Assembly: GCA_964402115.1 (NCBI GenBank)
Contig: CAYOBW010000001.1
Location: 40,794-104,793, forward strand
Source of the DNA: CAYOBW01 sp964402115
Lineage (GTDB): Bacteria; Verrucomicrobiota; Kiritimatiellia; UBA8416; CAYOBW01
DNA: 64,000 nt
Direction of reading: 5' to 3'
How positions within the stretch are numbered: the first letter of the stretch is position 1; every line of letters begins with the position of its first letter. The notes under the pieces are model-generated. The model worked only from the letters and a program-made list of their open reading frames with translations. It had not been told where the DNA came from and did no database searches. Shown here piece after piece: positions 41,904-50,646 of the stretch. The translations under genes and the position numbers were made by a program.

Positions 41904-44291
41904 CTATTTTGTCTGGAGGCGCAGGACGGTCACCGAGTACGCCGGGAAAGTGTGGCGAAAGGCGGGGCCCGCGTTGGCGATGGTCTCCTCCCGCGGCGCC
42001 ACCTTCTGCGGCTCGGCGAAGGAGTTCTCGTCGTCCGGCGAGGCTGAAGTCAGCACCACGGCCCGGGCCTTGCGGGCGACGCTGGTCGCGCCGCCCAGCT
42101 CGATTTCGGTTTCCGCCGGCGCGCCGGCCGCATTCACGACTTTCAAGATCACCTCGCCGGTGGCCTGGCTGAGGCCGGCGACGGCATACATGCTCCTGAG
42201 GCCTTGGCCGGCGAGGTCGTGGATGAGCTTGCCGTCGAGATAGCAGCGGACCCTGCCGCCCGCGAGTTCGACCTTGATGTCGTACCAGCGGTTGACTTCG
42301 ATGGCGCCCGGGACGCGTGCGCAGTCCAGGCCGCGCATTTCGACCGCGTGGGCGCTGTTGCCCCAGCCGCCGATGTTCCACCAGGACTTGCTCTTCTCGT
42401 CCGGGGCGGCGAAGGTGACGAGAAACCCTTCCGCGCCGCCGAGCTTGCGGGCCTTGAGCGAGAGGGTGTAGTCCTTCCAATCCTTCTTGCCGGCGTAGGC
42501 TCGCGGATCCTGCCCCTTGCCGCTCTGGCGCAGGACGTCGCCATCCCACTTCCAGTCGCCGCCGGCGAACTTCCAGCCTTTGGTGCCTTCAAACAGCACC
42601 TTGCCGTCCTGCGTGACCCGGATGTCCTTGAATTCCGCCTGCGTGCGCCAGGTGCCGACGCCGACCAGGCCGGCGCGCGTTTCGGTCGATTCCATCGGCG
42701 GGGCGGTGACGGTCGCGGGCAGCACCACGTCGCCGCGGTTGCGGCCAAACAGCGTCTGGACCAGCCAAGAGGGCGTCGCGTAGCTGCGCGCGGCATCGAA
42801 GAGAATGGCATTCGGGTTCCAGTGCTTCCAGCCGACGTGCTCGAACAGCGGCGCGTACGAACACAGGGTCACCACGTCGCCGTTGCGCTCGAGCCCGGTC
42901 ATGAACGCCGCCTCGCCCAGCGCCGCCTTGAGGTTGCCCCGGCCCGCGCCGCGCGTCACCGCGTACTCGCCGACGTAGACCTTGTGCGCGGCGCGGTCGT
43001 AGGTGTCGTACTTGTCGGCGTTGCGCATGAAGAACTCCGGCGTGTTGTAGTAGTGCTCGTCGACGATCTCCGATGGGCGGGCGGTGGACGGCACGTAGTC
43101 GAGGATCAGGTGCATCTCGGGGTAGCGCTGCTTGATGGCGTCGTGAAACAGCACGTAGCGCTCCTGGTAGGCCTCGCCGCGGTTCTCGTTGCCGATCTCC
43201 AGGTACTTCAGGTTGAACGGCGCCGGGTGGCCGGCCGCGGCGCGGCGGGCGCCCCACGGCGAGTCGGCCGGCCCGTTGCAGTACTCGATCGCGTCCAAGG
43301 CGTCCTGCACGAACTCGCCCATCCGGTCGAGCGGCACGTTCTCCTTGTGCGACATGCCGCAGTTGATGACGAACAGCGGCTCGGCGTGCAGCGTCTCGCA
43401 CAGCAGCAGGTACTCGTGGAAGCCGAGCCCGTCGTTCGAGTAGTAGCCCCAGCGGTTCCACAGCCCCGGCCGCTCCGCCGCGTCGCCAATCGTGGTCTTC
43501 CAGCGGTAGGCGAAGCGCATCTCGTCGCCCTCGACCCAGCAGCCCCCGGGGAAGCGCACGAAGGCCGGTTGCATGTCGGCCAGGTGCTGCAACAGGTCGG
43601 CGCGGAAAAGCTGTCCCTGCGGCATCAGCGATACCATGTCCAGCCAGACCGTGCCCGCCGTCGCGAGGACCAGCCGCGCGTTCGGCTCCGTGGCCGACGC
43701 CTTCAACTCCGCCTGGTAGCGCTTCCAGTCGGCCCCGATGCCGGTCACCTCGTGCGCGGCCAGCACGCTGCCGTCGGGCCGCTCCAGCGTGACCTGCACC
43801 GGCCCCTCGCCGCGCGCAGACAGGGAGAGCTGGTACACTTGCCGCTTCTGCACGGCGATGCCGTTGGTCATCTCGCGGACGCCTTTCTCGAAGTCCGGCA
43901 GCCATTGCGCCGGATCCACGCCCTGGCGGTAGGGCGCGCCCTTGAAGCCGTAGCTGGCCGCGCTGGCGCCCGCTTCGAGGCGCAGGCTGGTGGGGTTGCG
44001 CGCATGCAGCGGCCTGCTCTTGTCGAGGGCCAGCGGGCCCTCGCCCTTGACGCGCACCCAACCCAGCGGCGCCGCCGCATCCTCGAAGGAGCGGTTCTGC
44101 ACCATTTCGGCATAGAGGCCGCCGTCGCCGGCGCGGTTGATCTCCTCGAAGAAGATCCCGTAGAGCAGGGGACTGACCCGCACCCCCGGCTTGTCGAACT
44201 GAACACGGATGGAGGCTGGCGCGGCAAACGCCAGGCCTGTCAGGCTCATCAGGCAGACCAGCGCCAACGCGCTGCGGGAACGCTGCTTCAT
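41904..44291 (-). CDS. GH51 alpha-L-arabinofuranosidase
   Basis: A 795-residue secreted enzyme with a signal peptide ending LAFAAPA. Residues 26-240 carry the GH51 N-terminal beta part with a CBM4/9-like segment (GDGGLYAEMVQNRSFEDA). The TIM barrel includes FVRFPGGCWVEGDEM, the acid/base Glu369 in LEIGNEN and the nucleophile Glu442 in VGEYAV. Residues ~540-715 are a jelly-roll insertion within the C-terminal beta domain, which resumes at GEVILKVVNAAG. It releases terminal alpha-L-arabinofuranose from arabinans, arabinoxylans or pectin side chains. Flanking sulfatases 105-111 bp away on the same strand suggest a shared role on a decorated polysaccharide. Confidence 0.93.
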   Translation of the reverse strand: MKQRSRSALALVCLMSLTGLAFAAPASIRVQFDKPGVRVSPLLYGIFFEEINRAGDGGLYAEMVQNRSFEDAAAPLGWVRVKGEGPLALDKSRPLHARNPTSLRLEAGASAASYGFKGAPYRQGVDPAQWLPDFEKGVREMTNGIAVQKRQVYQLSLSARGEGPVQVTLERPDGSVLAAHEVTGIGADWKRYQAELKASATEPNARLVLATAGTVWLDMVSLMPQGQLFRADLLQHLADMQPAFVRFPGGCWVEGDEMRFAYRWKTTIGDAAERPGLWNRWGYYSNDGLGFHEYLLLCETLHAEPLFVINCGMSHKENVPLDRMGEFVQDALDAIEYCNGPADSPWGARRAAAGHPAPFNLKYLEIGNENRGEAYQERYVLFHDAIKQRYPEMHLILDYVPSTARPSEIVDEHYYNTPEFFMRNADKYDTYDRAAHKVYVGEYAVTRGAGRGNLKAALGEAAFMTGLERNGDVVTLCSYAPLFEHVGWKHWNPNAILFDAARSYATPSWLVQTLFGRNRGDVVLPATVTAPPMESTETRAGLVGVGTWRTQAEFKDIRVTQDGKVLFEGTKGWKFAGGDWKWDGDVLRQSGKGQDPRAYAGKKDWKDYTLSLKARKLGGAEGFLVTFAAPDEKSKSWWNIGGWGNSAHAVEMRGLDCARVPGAIEVNRWYDIKVELAGGRVRCYLDGKLIHDLAGQGLRSMYAVAGLSQATGEVILKVVNAAGAPAETEIELGGATSVARKARAVVLTSASPDDENSFAEPQKVAPREETIANAGPAFRHTFPAYSVTVLRLQTK

Positions 44292-44401
44292 CGGAGTACT
44301 CCTGGGTTATGCGAACCGGTCAATGCACCTGGATGTCCAAATGTGAAATGCTTCTGTGAAACGGGGCCTTGGTCGTGTAGGTTGTGAGGGGGACGTCGTT
44401 G

Positions 44402-45883
44402 TCATGGCCCAGGCAGAAGTCTTCCTGCGGACGGCTTCCCGTTCCGTTTCGTCTTCGCGCGTGGCGCGTCGTCGCCCGAGACATAGAGCAACGTCGGTTC
44501 GGCCACCTGGCCCGCGGGTCGGCGGGCCGCCGGGTTGTTTCCGCCGATCTCGGCATTCAGCTTATCCGCCAGCGCCTGGAGCTTCGCGACAATGTCCGGA
44601 TGCTGGCCGGCCACGTTCGTCTTCTCGCCGATCTCCGCAGCGAGGTTGTAGAGGCGCAGCGCACTGCCGGCCGCGTCCCCGTCCGCGCCTTTGCCCATCG
44701 TCTCCTTCTGCGCGGCGACGGCGAGTTTCCAGGGCCCTTGCCGCACGGCTTGCAGGTGATAGCCGCTGAAGTAGTAGTGCGCCTCGCGCGGCGATTCCCG
44801 CGACTTGCCGAACAGCAGCGGCGAGAGGTCCCGGCCATCGATCACCGGCTCGGCGGGCACCGTTCCGCCGGCGAGCGCAACCGCCGTCGGCAGCAGATCG
44901 ATCGTGCCGGCGACCGCGTCGCACACGCTGCCGGGGGCGATGCGCCCGGGCCACCACGCGATGGTGGGTTCGCGCATGCCGCCTTCCCACGTGCTGCCTT
45001 TGCCTCCGCGCAGGGGGCCCGCGCTGCCGGCATCGGCGCCTTTGACCAGCCACGGTCCGTTGTCGCTGGTGAACACGACGAGCGTGGACCGGTCCAGCTT
45101 CAGTTCGCGCAGGGTGTCGAGCACGCGGCCCACGCTCCAGTCCAGTTCCTCGACCCAGTCGCCGAAGCGCCCGTTGGCGGATTTGCCGGCGAACGCCGCG
45201 CCGGGATGAATGGGCGTGTGAACGGCCGTGTGCGGCAGGTAGAGCAGGAACGGCCGGCCCGCGCTCTGGCGGATGAAACGCACGGCCTCGTCCGTGTAGC
45301 GCTCCACGATGCGGCTCTGATCCTCGTCGGAGAGCAGTTCCTGCACCTTGTCATCGCGCACGAGCGGAACCACCGGCACGCCCTTCTCGCGCGACTTGCG
45401 CTGCATGTCGTTCGAATACGGAATGCCGAAGTAGTGATCGAAGCCCTGCTTCGTCGGCAGGAAGTCCGGCTGATCGCCGACGTGCCACTTGCCGATGCAC
45501 ATCGTCGCGTAGCCGTGCTCTTTCAGCCGCTCCGCGATCGTGTGCTCCTGCGGATGCAGCCCGTTGCGGTTGGCGGGACCGAACACGCCCGGCACCGAAA
45601 CGCGCGCGCCATAGCACCCCGTCAGCAGCTGTGCGCGGGACACCGAACAGACCGGTGCGGCGTAGAAGCTCGTCAGCCGCATACCCTCGCTCGCCATCCG
45701 GTCAAGGCGGGGTGTCCTCTGCTTCGTGGCGCCGTACGGCCCGATGTCGCCGTAGCCCATGTCGTCTATGAAGATGATCACGATATTCGGCTTGTCCGCC
45801 GGCCCTGGCGCATCGGCGGCCCGCGGCGAGGCCGGCGGAACCAGGAGCAGGGCGGCGAGGGTCAGGAGGCTGCTGTTTTTCAT
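44402..45883 (-). CDS. Sulfatase with CSVSR active-site motif
   Basis: A 493-residue secreted type I sulfatase with a signal peptide cleaved near PRAADA. Metal ligands D40-D41 (FIDDMGYGDIG), the active-site C79-S-V-S-R83, GKWHVG, and FTSDNGPW near the second metal site are all visible. The usual pattern is C-x-[P/A]-S-R; Val at the third position is less usual but has been seen in family S1 members. The C-terminal ~70 residues are Pro/Lys/Arg-rich. It probably removes sulfate from an arylsulfate or glycan outside the cytoplasm. It follows two small secreted proteins with 7-11 bp spacing and precedes GH51, so this is one probable operon. Confidence 0.92.
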   Translation of the reverse strand: MKNSSLLTLAALLLVPPASPRAADAPGPADKPNIVIIFIDDMGYGDIGPYGATKQRTPRLDRMASEGMRLTSFYAAPVCSVSRAQLLTGCYGARVSVPGVFGPANRNGLHPQEHTIAERLKEHGYATMCIGKWHVGDQPDFLPTKQGFDHYFGIPYSNDMQRKSREKGVPVVPLVRDDKVQELLSDEDQSRIVERYTDEAVRFIRQSAGRPFLLYLPHTAVHTPIHPGAAFAGKSANGRFGDWVEELDWSVGRVLDTLRELKLDRSTLVVFTSDNGPWLVKGADAGSAGPLRGGKGSTWEGGMREPTIAWWPGRIAPGSVCDAVAGTIDLLPTAVALAGGTVPAEPVIDGRDLSPLLFGKSRESPREAHYYFSGYHLQAVRQGPWKLAVAAQKETMGKGADGDAAGSALRLYNLAAEIGEKTNVAGQHPDIVAKLQALADKLNAEIGGNNPAARRPAGQVAEPTLLYVSGDDAPRAKTKRNGKPSAGRLLPGP

Positions 45884-45890
45884 TTGCGTG

Positions 45891-46244
45891 CTACTTGACT
45901 GTCGGGACCGTGTAGTCGGTCACGGGCGTGCTGTAGTTCGTAAGCGGAATGCCGTAGTTCTGCTGGGCTGTCCGCTTGTACCGCTCGTGCAGTTCCCGGA
46001 TCATGCTCTGGCGTTCCTCGAACCACCTGGGATCGCCGATGCGCTTGATCACGCCCGTGTGGCTGACGGTATGGCTGCGCGGGCGATAGCCCCCGCGACC
46101 GCGCCGGCCGGAGCCGCCCCTGCCACGGCCGCGCGCACTGCGCCTGCCGCCCTTCCCCTTGGCCTGCGCGGGGGGCGCCAGCGCGAACACAATGGCGCCC
46201 ACCATGGCGGTCAGGAGAGACCTCAACAGCTGTCTTCTCTTCAC
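45891..46244 (-). CDS. Small basic secreted protein, unknown
   Basis: A 117-residue protein with a signal peptide ending PPAQA. A very Gly/Arg-rich segment follows (residues 29-57), then a helical stretch (DPRWFEERQSMIRELHERYK), then a short Tyr/Thr-rich tail (TNYSTPVTDYTVPTVK). Strong positive charge would suit binding to an anionic polymer such as a sulfated glycan, which is inference. It lies 7 bp before the sulfatase start and 11 bp after the upstream small gene, so it belongs to the sulfatase operon. No family is recognised. Confidence 0.65.
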   Translation of the reverse strand: MKRRQLLRSLLTAMVGAIVFALAPPAQAKGKGGRRSARGRGRGGSGRRGRGGYRPRSHTVSHTGVIKRIGDPRWFEERQSMIRELHERYKRTAQQNYGIPLTNYSTPVTDYTVPTVK

Positions 46245-46255
46245 GACGACCTCCT

Positions 46256-46768
46256 CTACGGCTTCTTCTCGAGCCTGTCGTACTGCGTGTCTATCTTGTT
46301 ATCGAGGTCCGCTATCTCGCGCTGCTTGGCTTCGATGTCGGCCGGTTTGCCAGCCTTCCCCTCCAGGCGGACGAGGTCCATCTCCGCCAGGACCTTCATA
46401 TCCTCCAAGGCAAAGATCTGCAGGCACGTTGCGGCTTTGTCGGCGGACGCCCGCTGCCGATAGTCCTCGTAATCGCGGTACAGGTACACGCGGTCCGAAA
46501 CAAGGTCGGCAATCTCCGCGCGGAGGTCCTCCTGCTCGGCGGCTTTCGCACGCGACAACTTGTCGCCCAGCGCCGTGATCAGCAGCAGAGTGGCGGGACA
46601 GCGCTTTTCCATGAACGACTCCAAGGCGCCCGCGTCGAGGCCCTCAAGCCACTTCAACTCCTCGCGAACATCCTGCCTGATCGCCTCGAGCCCTTCGCGG
46701 ACGAAGGGGCCACGGGGAACCAATGGCGCTGCTGCCGCCGCCACGGCGAGATTCATCCTTGTCAGCAT
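46256..46768 (-). CDS. Secreted helical protein heading the sulfatase operon, unknown
   Basis: A 170-residue protein from ATG 46768 (AAAGGTGG about 7 bases upstream). It begins with a weak signal-like stretch (MLTRMNLAVAAAAAPLVP). The remainder is almost entirely charged amphipathic helix (EGLEAIRQDVREELKWLEGL, KLSRAKAAEQEDLRAEIADL, KPADIEAKQREIADLDNKI), consistent with coiled coil. It is the first gene of the minus-strand operon that ends with the sulfatase and GH51, and diverges from the sulfatase at 46946. I do not recognise a family. Confidence 0.65.
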   Translation of the reverse strand: MLTRMNLAVAAAAAPLVPRGPFVREGLEAIRQDVREELKWLEGLDAGALESFMEKRCPATLLLITALGDKLSRAKAAEQEDLRAEIADLVSDRVYLYRDYEDYRQRASADKAATCLQIFALEDMKVLAEMDLVRLEGKAGKPADIEAKQREIADLDNKIDTQYDRLEKKP

Positions 46769-46945
46769 GGCCAGTCCACCTTTCGGTTGCACGATGCTGC
46801 GTCGTACTCTGCTCGCTTGCGGACGCCACGCAGCCTTGCACAGATGAGGTTGTCGTGGTCATTCCAAGCAACGTGTGTATCATTATGGCACCGAGCCGAC
46901 TGTGTCAACGCACTCGTGTCAGGGAGTTCGGAGAGGAGACATCGG

Positions 46946-48778
46946 ATGAAACGAGGTGTGTGGCTGACTCTTTGTGCCCTGCTGCTTTTCCCGCAGGCTG
47001 CGCTGCACGCCGACGCTGACCCGGCCAGGAAACCCAACGTCATCGTTGTCCTTACCGACGACCAGGGGTACGGCGATCTGTCCTGCACAGGCAACCCGGT
47101 CCTGCAGACGCCCAACATGGACCGGCTCGCCCGTGAAGGCGCGCGGTTCAGCAACTTCCACGTGGACAGCTATTGCTCACCAACACGCTCGGCGCTGATG
47201 ACGGGACGCTACTCCCATCGTGTCGGGGTGTGGGGCACCGTCTGCGGGCGCAACATGCTACGCGACGACGAGGTGACCATGGCGGATGTTTTCCGCCAAA
47301 ACGGCTACCGCACCGGCCATTTCGGGAAATGGCACCTCGGCACCAGCTACCCCTACCGGCCCACGGATCGCGGTTTCGACGAATGGCTTGGGCACGGCGA
47401 CGGCGGCACCGGTTGCACCACCGACTACTGGGGCAACGACCGCGTCAACGACCACTACCTCCATAACGGCGCCTGGGAGGCCGCGCCCCGCACGGGCTAC
47501 GAAACCGACGTGTTCTTCGAGGCGGCCACCCAGTTCATACGGAACAACAGGCAACAGCCGTTCTTCGTCTATCTCGCCACGTACAATCCGCACAGCCCGT
47601 GCAGCCTTCCCGACCCGCAATGGTCCGCGCCCTACCGGGGCACGGGGGGGCCGGCGGATTTCTACGCGGCCATCGCCCGGGTGGACGAGAACCTTGGGCG
47701 TCTGCGGGCCTTTCTCAAGGCCGAAGGACTCAGCGAGAACACGCTGTTGCTCTTTCTCAGCGACAACGGCACGGCGGAGGGTGAAAAGGCGTTCAACGCC
47801 GGCATGCGCGGCAAGAAGGGTTCGCCTTACGATGGCGGACATCGTGTGCCGCTTTTCATCCATTGGCCAGCCGGCGGGCTCGACAAGCCGGTGACTGTGG
47901 ACCGCCTCGCCGCGCACATCGACCTGCTGCCGACTCTGGTGGATCTCTGCGCCTTGCAGATGTCGAAGCCCGTCCGCTTCGATGGCGTGAGCCTCAGGCC
48001 GCTGCTCGCCAATCCCCCGGCAGCTTGGCCGGAACGAACCGTCGTGTTGGGCACGGTGCCGAACTGCGGCAGCCAAGCCAATCCGCCGCTGCCGCCGTTC
48101 GGCCGAAATTGCGCGGTCATGACCGAACGCTGGCGGCTGGTGGAGGATCGGGAACTCTACGACCTCACGAAAGACCCCGGCCAACGGCACGATGTGGCCG
48201 CAGAACATGCCGAAGTGGTCAGCGCGTTGCGCAACGCCTACAAACAGTACTGGGACAGCGTCAGTGCGGCAGACAAAGGCTGGCGCGGCCGGCCGATCAT
48301 TGGCTCCTCCAGAGCAGTGGAAACCGAGCTCTGCGCGGAGGATTGGTATCCCACGCAGGGATCGTGCCCCTGGAATCAGGCCGCCGTGGCTGGCGGCGCA
48401 GCCGCCTTCGGCCACTGGACCGTGCGTTTCGCCGAAGCCGGCGCCTATCGCGTGGAAGTTCGCCGCTGGCCGCGCGAGGCGGAAGCACCGATCTCGGGCA
48501 TACCCGCCGGAACCAAGACGGTGGACGCCTGTCTCCGCGGCCAGCCCGTGCGCGGTCTGCTGTACGGCGGATCCCCACGGGCCTTGCCGGTCGCCCGCGC
48601 CCGGCTCAAGATCGGTACAAGCGTCCAGGAGGCGGAGGTGGCGGCCCAGGACCAGGCAAAAGCCTTCACCGTCACTGTTGACGCTGGGCCCGCGGACGTG
48701 GAGGCCTCGCTGCTCGACGGGAATGGTAAACCGCTCTGCGGCGCTTACTACGTCAGCATTCGGAGGCACGGCTCGTGA
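46946..48778 (+). CDS. Sulfatase (CSPTR type) with C-terminal beta domain
   Basis: A 610-residue protein from ATG 46946 (GAGAGGAGAC upstream) with a signal peptide ending LHADA. Active-site residues are D38-D39 (LTDDQGYGD), the formylglycine motif C77-S-P-T-R81, GKWHLG, and LSDNG. Residues ~460-610 form an added beta-rich domain (FAEAGAYRVEVRRWPREAEA) often found after arylsulfatase domains in this group. It is divergent from the sulfatase/GH51 operon across 177 bp. It hydrolyses sulfate esters outside the cytoplasm; the exact substrate cannot be told from sequence. A formylglycine-generating enzyme must be encoded elsewhere. Confidence 0.93.
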   Translation: MKRGVWLTLCALLLFPQAALHADADPARKPNVIVVLTDDQGYGDLSCTGNPVLQTPNMDRLAREGARFSNFHVDSYCSPTRSALMTGRYSHRVGVWGTVCGRNMLRDDEVTMADVFRQNGYRTGHFGKWHLGTSYPYRPTDRGFDEWLGHGDGGTGCTTDYWGNDRVNDHYLHNGAWEAAPRTGYETDVFFEAATQFIRNNRQQPFFVYLATYNPHSPCSLPDPQWSAPYRGTGGPADFYAAIARVDENLGRLRAFLKAEGLSENTLLLFLSDNGTAEGEKAFNAGMRGKKGSPYDGGHRVPLFIHWPAGGLDKPVTVDRLAAHIDLLPTLVDLCALQMSKPVRFDGVSLRPLLANPPAAWPERTVVLGTVPNCGSQANPPLPPFGRNCAVMTERWRLVEDRELYDLTKDPGQRHDVAAEHAEVVSALRNAYKQYWDSVSAADKGWRGRPIIGSSRAVETELCAEDWYPTQGSCPWNQAAVAGGAAAFGHWTVRFAEAGAYRVEVRRWPREAEAPISGIPAGTKTVDACLRGQPVRGLLYGGSPRALPVARARLKIGTSVQEAEVAAQDQAKAFTVTVDAGPADVEASLLDGNGKPLCGAYYVSIRRHGS

Positions 48779-48842
48779 AAGGCCGCGCCTCCGTTTCTGC
48801 CGCCCACCTCGCGATACGCTTCGGCGCCGCAAGGGCGGAGCG

Positions 48843-49754
48843 CTATTTTCCCATGTCCTTCAGGATCGCCTTCAAACCCAGGAACGAAAGCTCGCTGGCC
48901 TTCATGGGCGTCACGTCCTTGGGGTACCACTCCTGCTCGATGGTGATCCACTCCGTGCCGCCAACCGTGTAGCACGCGTCGATGACCCCCTTCCAATTCA
49001 CCGAGTCCTTGCCCAGGATGGGCTCCTTGCCCGCCTCGCCCTGCTTGGCATCCGGCTTGAAATGGACGGACTTGGTCCGGCCGGGGTAGCGCTTGATCAG
49101 TTCCACGGGGTCGAGTCCCGCGTGGGTGGTCCAGCCGACGTCCTGCTGCAGCACGACGTCCGCGGGCGTGCGCTCGGCGAAGAGATCCCAGTAGGTCTTG
49201 TCCCCGTCCTTGGAGAACTCCTTCGTGTGATTGTGGTAGCCGCAGTAGAGACCCTCCGGCTTCAGGGCTGCCGCGGCCTGCGAGAAGGTCTCGGCCAGGG
49301 CCTTGCTCTTCTCCGGGTCCGTGAAGGCGCCGTCGCCGGGCACGACGAGGAACTTGCAGCCGATCGTCTTATGAAAGGCAATCGTCTTCTGGAGGTTGTC
49401 GCCGACTAGGGAGCCGGTGCCAATATGCGTCGCCGCCACTTTCAGTCCCAGGTCGTCGAGGCGCTTGCGCAAACCCGCCGCGTCGCCGCCGTACTTGTGA
49501 TAGCCGGCGAACTCGACACCCTCGAAGCCCATCCTGGCCACCTGTTCCATGGCCGCGTCGAAATCCTTGCCGCAGTCGCCCCGGACCGAATAAAGCTGCA
49601 GAGCGATGGGGATGCGCTTGGCCGTGGCCTGGCTGAAGACGCGAACCGGCGCTGCAAGCGCGGCGGCGCCCAGGGCAGCGAGTTTCAACACATTGCGGCG
49701 CGACAGCGCCGAGTTGTCCAAGCTTGACGCCAGATTGCTGATCATGGTGTTCAT
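48843..49754 (-). CDS. Tat-exported sugar phosphate isomerase/epimerase-like TIM-barrel protein
   Basis: A 303-residue protein from ATG 49754 (GGAGGG 2-8 bases upstream). The signal has a twin-arginine motif, SRRNVLK, followed by AALGAAALAAP, so export of a folded, probably metal-loaded enzyme via Tat is likely. The rest matches the xylose-isomerase-like TIM barrel family (AP_endonuc_2): IALQLYSVRGDCGKDFDAAM, GFEGVEFAGYH, GYHNHTKEFS, QQDVGWTTHAG, TEWITIEQEWYP. The His/Glu/Asp in these motifs are the usual metal ligands. The substrate is probably a modified sugar. It faces the sulfatase at 46946 convergently, 64 bp away. Confidence 0.88.
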   Translation of the reverse strand: MNTMISNLASSLDNSALSRRNVLKLAALGAAALAAPVRVFSQATAKRIPIALQLYSVRGDCGKDFDAAMEQVARMGFEGVEFAGYHKYGGDAAGLRKRLDDLGLKVAATHIGTGSLVGDNLQKTIAFHKTIGCKFLVVPGDGAFTDPEKSKALAETFSQAAAALKPEGLYCGYHNHTKEFSKDGDKTYWDLFAERTPADVVLQQDVGWTTHAGLDPVELIKRYPGRTKSVHFKPDAKQGEAGKEPILGKDSVNWKGVIDACYTVGGTEWITIEQEWYPKDVTPMKASELSFLGLKAILKDMGK

Positions 49755-49871
49755 ACCCTCCTGTTGTCGTTCATCCTTCCCCGACCGTCCACATGGATGC
49801 AAAGCGGGGAGTCTAGTCCGAATGACGAGCCTTGCAAGGCAAGAACGCGACAGGCAAGAACACGGTTCGGA

Positions 49872-49997
49872 GTAACGCAAGGGGGGCGCTAACGGCGGGG
49901 ACCGCCGTCTCCACGCCCCGTCGCCTGCCCACGCGATGGAGACGGCCGTCCCGGCCGTTAGTTGCACGGTGAGCCCCCTGCGTCACAGAGGCGTTAC
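49872..49997. repeat. MITE-like palindromic element, copy 2
   Basis: A 126-bp element starting GTAACGC and ending GCGTTAC. It shares the GGGGGGCGCTAACGGC arm, the CGTCGCCTGCCCACGCGATG centre and the CGTCAC.GAGGCGTTAC end with copy 1 at 9620-9755. Differences are a shorter left end and a changed right arm. It is non-coding, lying between the TIM-barrel gene and the RRM gene. Confidence 0.75.
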
Positions 49998-50087
49998 GGT
50001 TCGGGTAGCGTCGTGAGAAAGACTCTTCGGGGGAAGGCGTGTGGGCGGTAGCGTGCTGACCCACGGCGTTGGCCAGCCGCGGGCACG

Positions 50088-50119
50088 AAAAAAGGCGGCC
50101 CCGCGTGAGCGGGGCCGCC
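50088..50119 (-). terminator. Intrinsic terminator of the RRM gene
   Basis: An 11-bp perfect GC stem (GGCGGCCCCGC / GCGGGGCCGCC) with a GTGA loop is followed on the minus strand by six Ts, about 50 bp after the RRM stop. Confidence 0.92.
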
Positions 50120-50165
50120 TGAGTGTGCTCACCTTAGTCCTTGCGGACCGGTGTGCGCCGTACGA

Positions 50166-50465
50166 TCAACGACGATCGTGACGGCCGCCGCCACCCGCGC
50201 CGTCGCGGGGACGATCCTCGCGGGGCTTGGCTTCGTTGACCGTCAACTTACGGCCATCGCAATCCTTGCCGTTCATCTCGGAGACGGCCTTCGTGGCTTC
50301 CGCCTGGTTGCCCATCTCGACGAACGCGAAACCGCGGGACTTGCCCGTGAACTTGTCCATGATCACGTTGCAGCTTGTGACCGTGCCACAACCTGCGAAC
50401 AGCGTGCGCAGATCGTCTTCAGTGGTGCTGAATGAGAGGTTTCCTACGAACAGTTTAGTCGCCAT
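50166..50465 (-). CDS. RRM RNA-binding protein
   Basis: A 99-residue protein with a single RNA-recognition motif: RNP2 LFVGNL at 5-10 and RNP1 SRGFAFVEM near 43-51. A Gly/Arg/Asp-rich tail follows (residues 80-99). The size and order match the small Rbp proteins of cyanobacteria and other bacteria, which bind RNA and are often cold-induced. It is a single-gene unit, with a candidate promoter about 150 nt upstream and a strong intrinsic terminator downstream. The long untranslated leader would suit post-transcriptional control, which is inference. Confidence 0.94.
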   Translation of the reverse strand: MATKLFVGNLSFSTTEDDLRTLFAGCGTVTSCNVIMDKFTGKSRGFAFVEMGNQAEATKAVSEMNGKDCDGRKLTVNEAKPREDRPRDGAGGGGRHDRR

Positions 50466-50607
50466 TGCTTTCCTACCTTGCTGTCTTGGAGGACGAGTTG
50501 GGTGAGTGTTTCCGAGTAGCTCGGAATTCGGATCGCACCAACCTGCAACCTGCGGGCGATGGACTACCTACATCATCACGGACTGTCTAGCTCTAAGAAC
50601 GAATGGC

Positions 50608-50636
50608 ACGATAGCGCGGCGGCATGGGCAATGCAA
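50608..50636 (-). promoter_or_regulatory. Promoter candidate of the RRM gene
   Basis: On the minus strand TTGCAT (50636-50631) and TATCGT (50613-50608) are separated by 17 bp, upstream of a leader of about 140 nt. Spacing is ideal; each box is partial. Confidence 0.4.
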
Positions 50637-50646
50637 GGACAATTTT

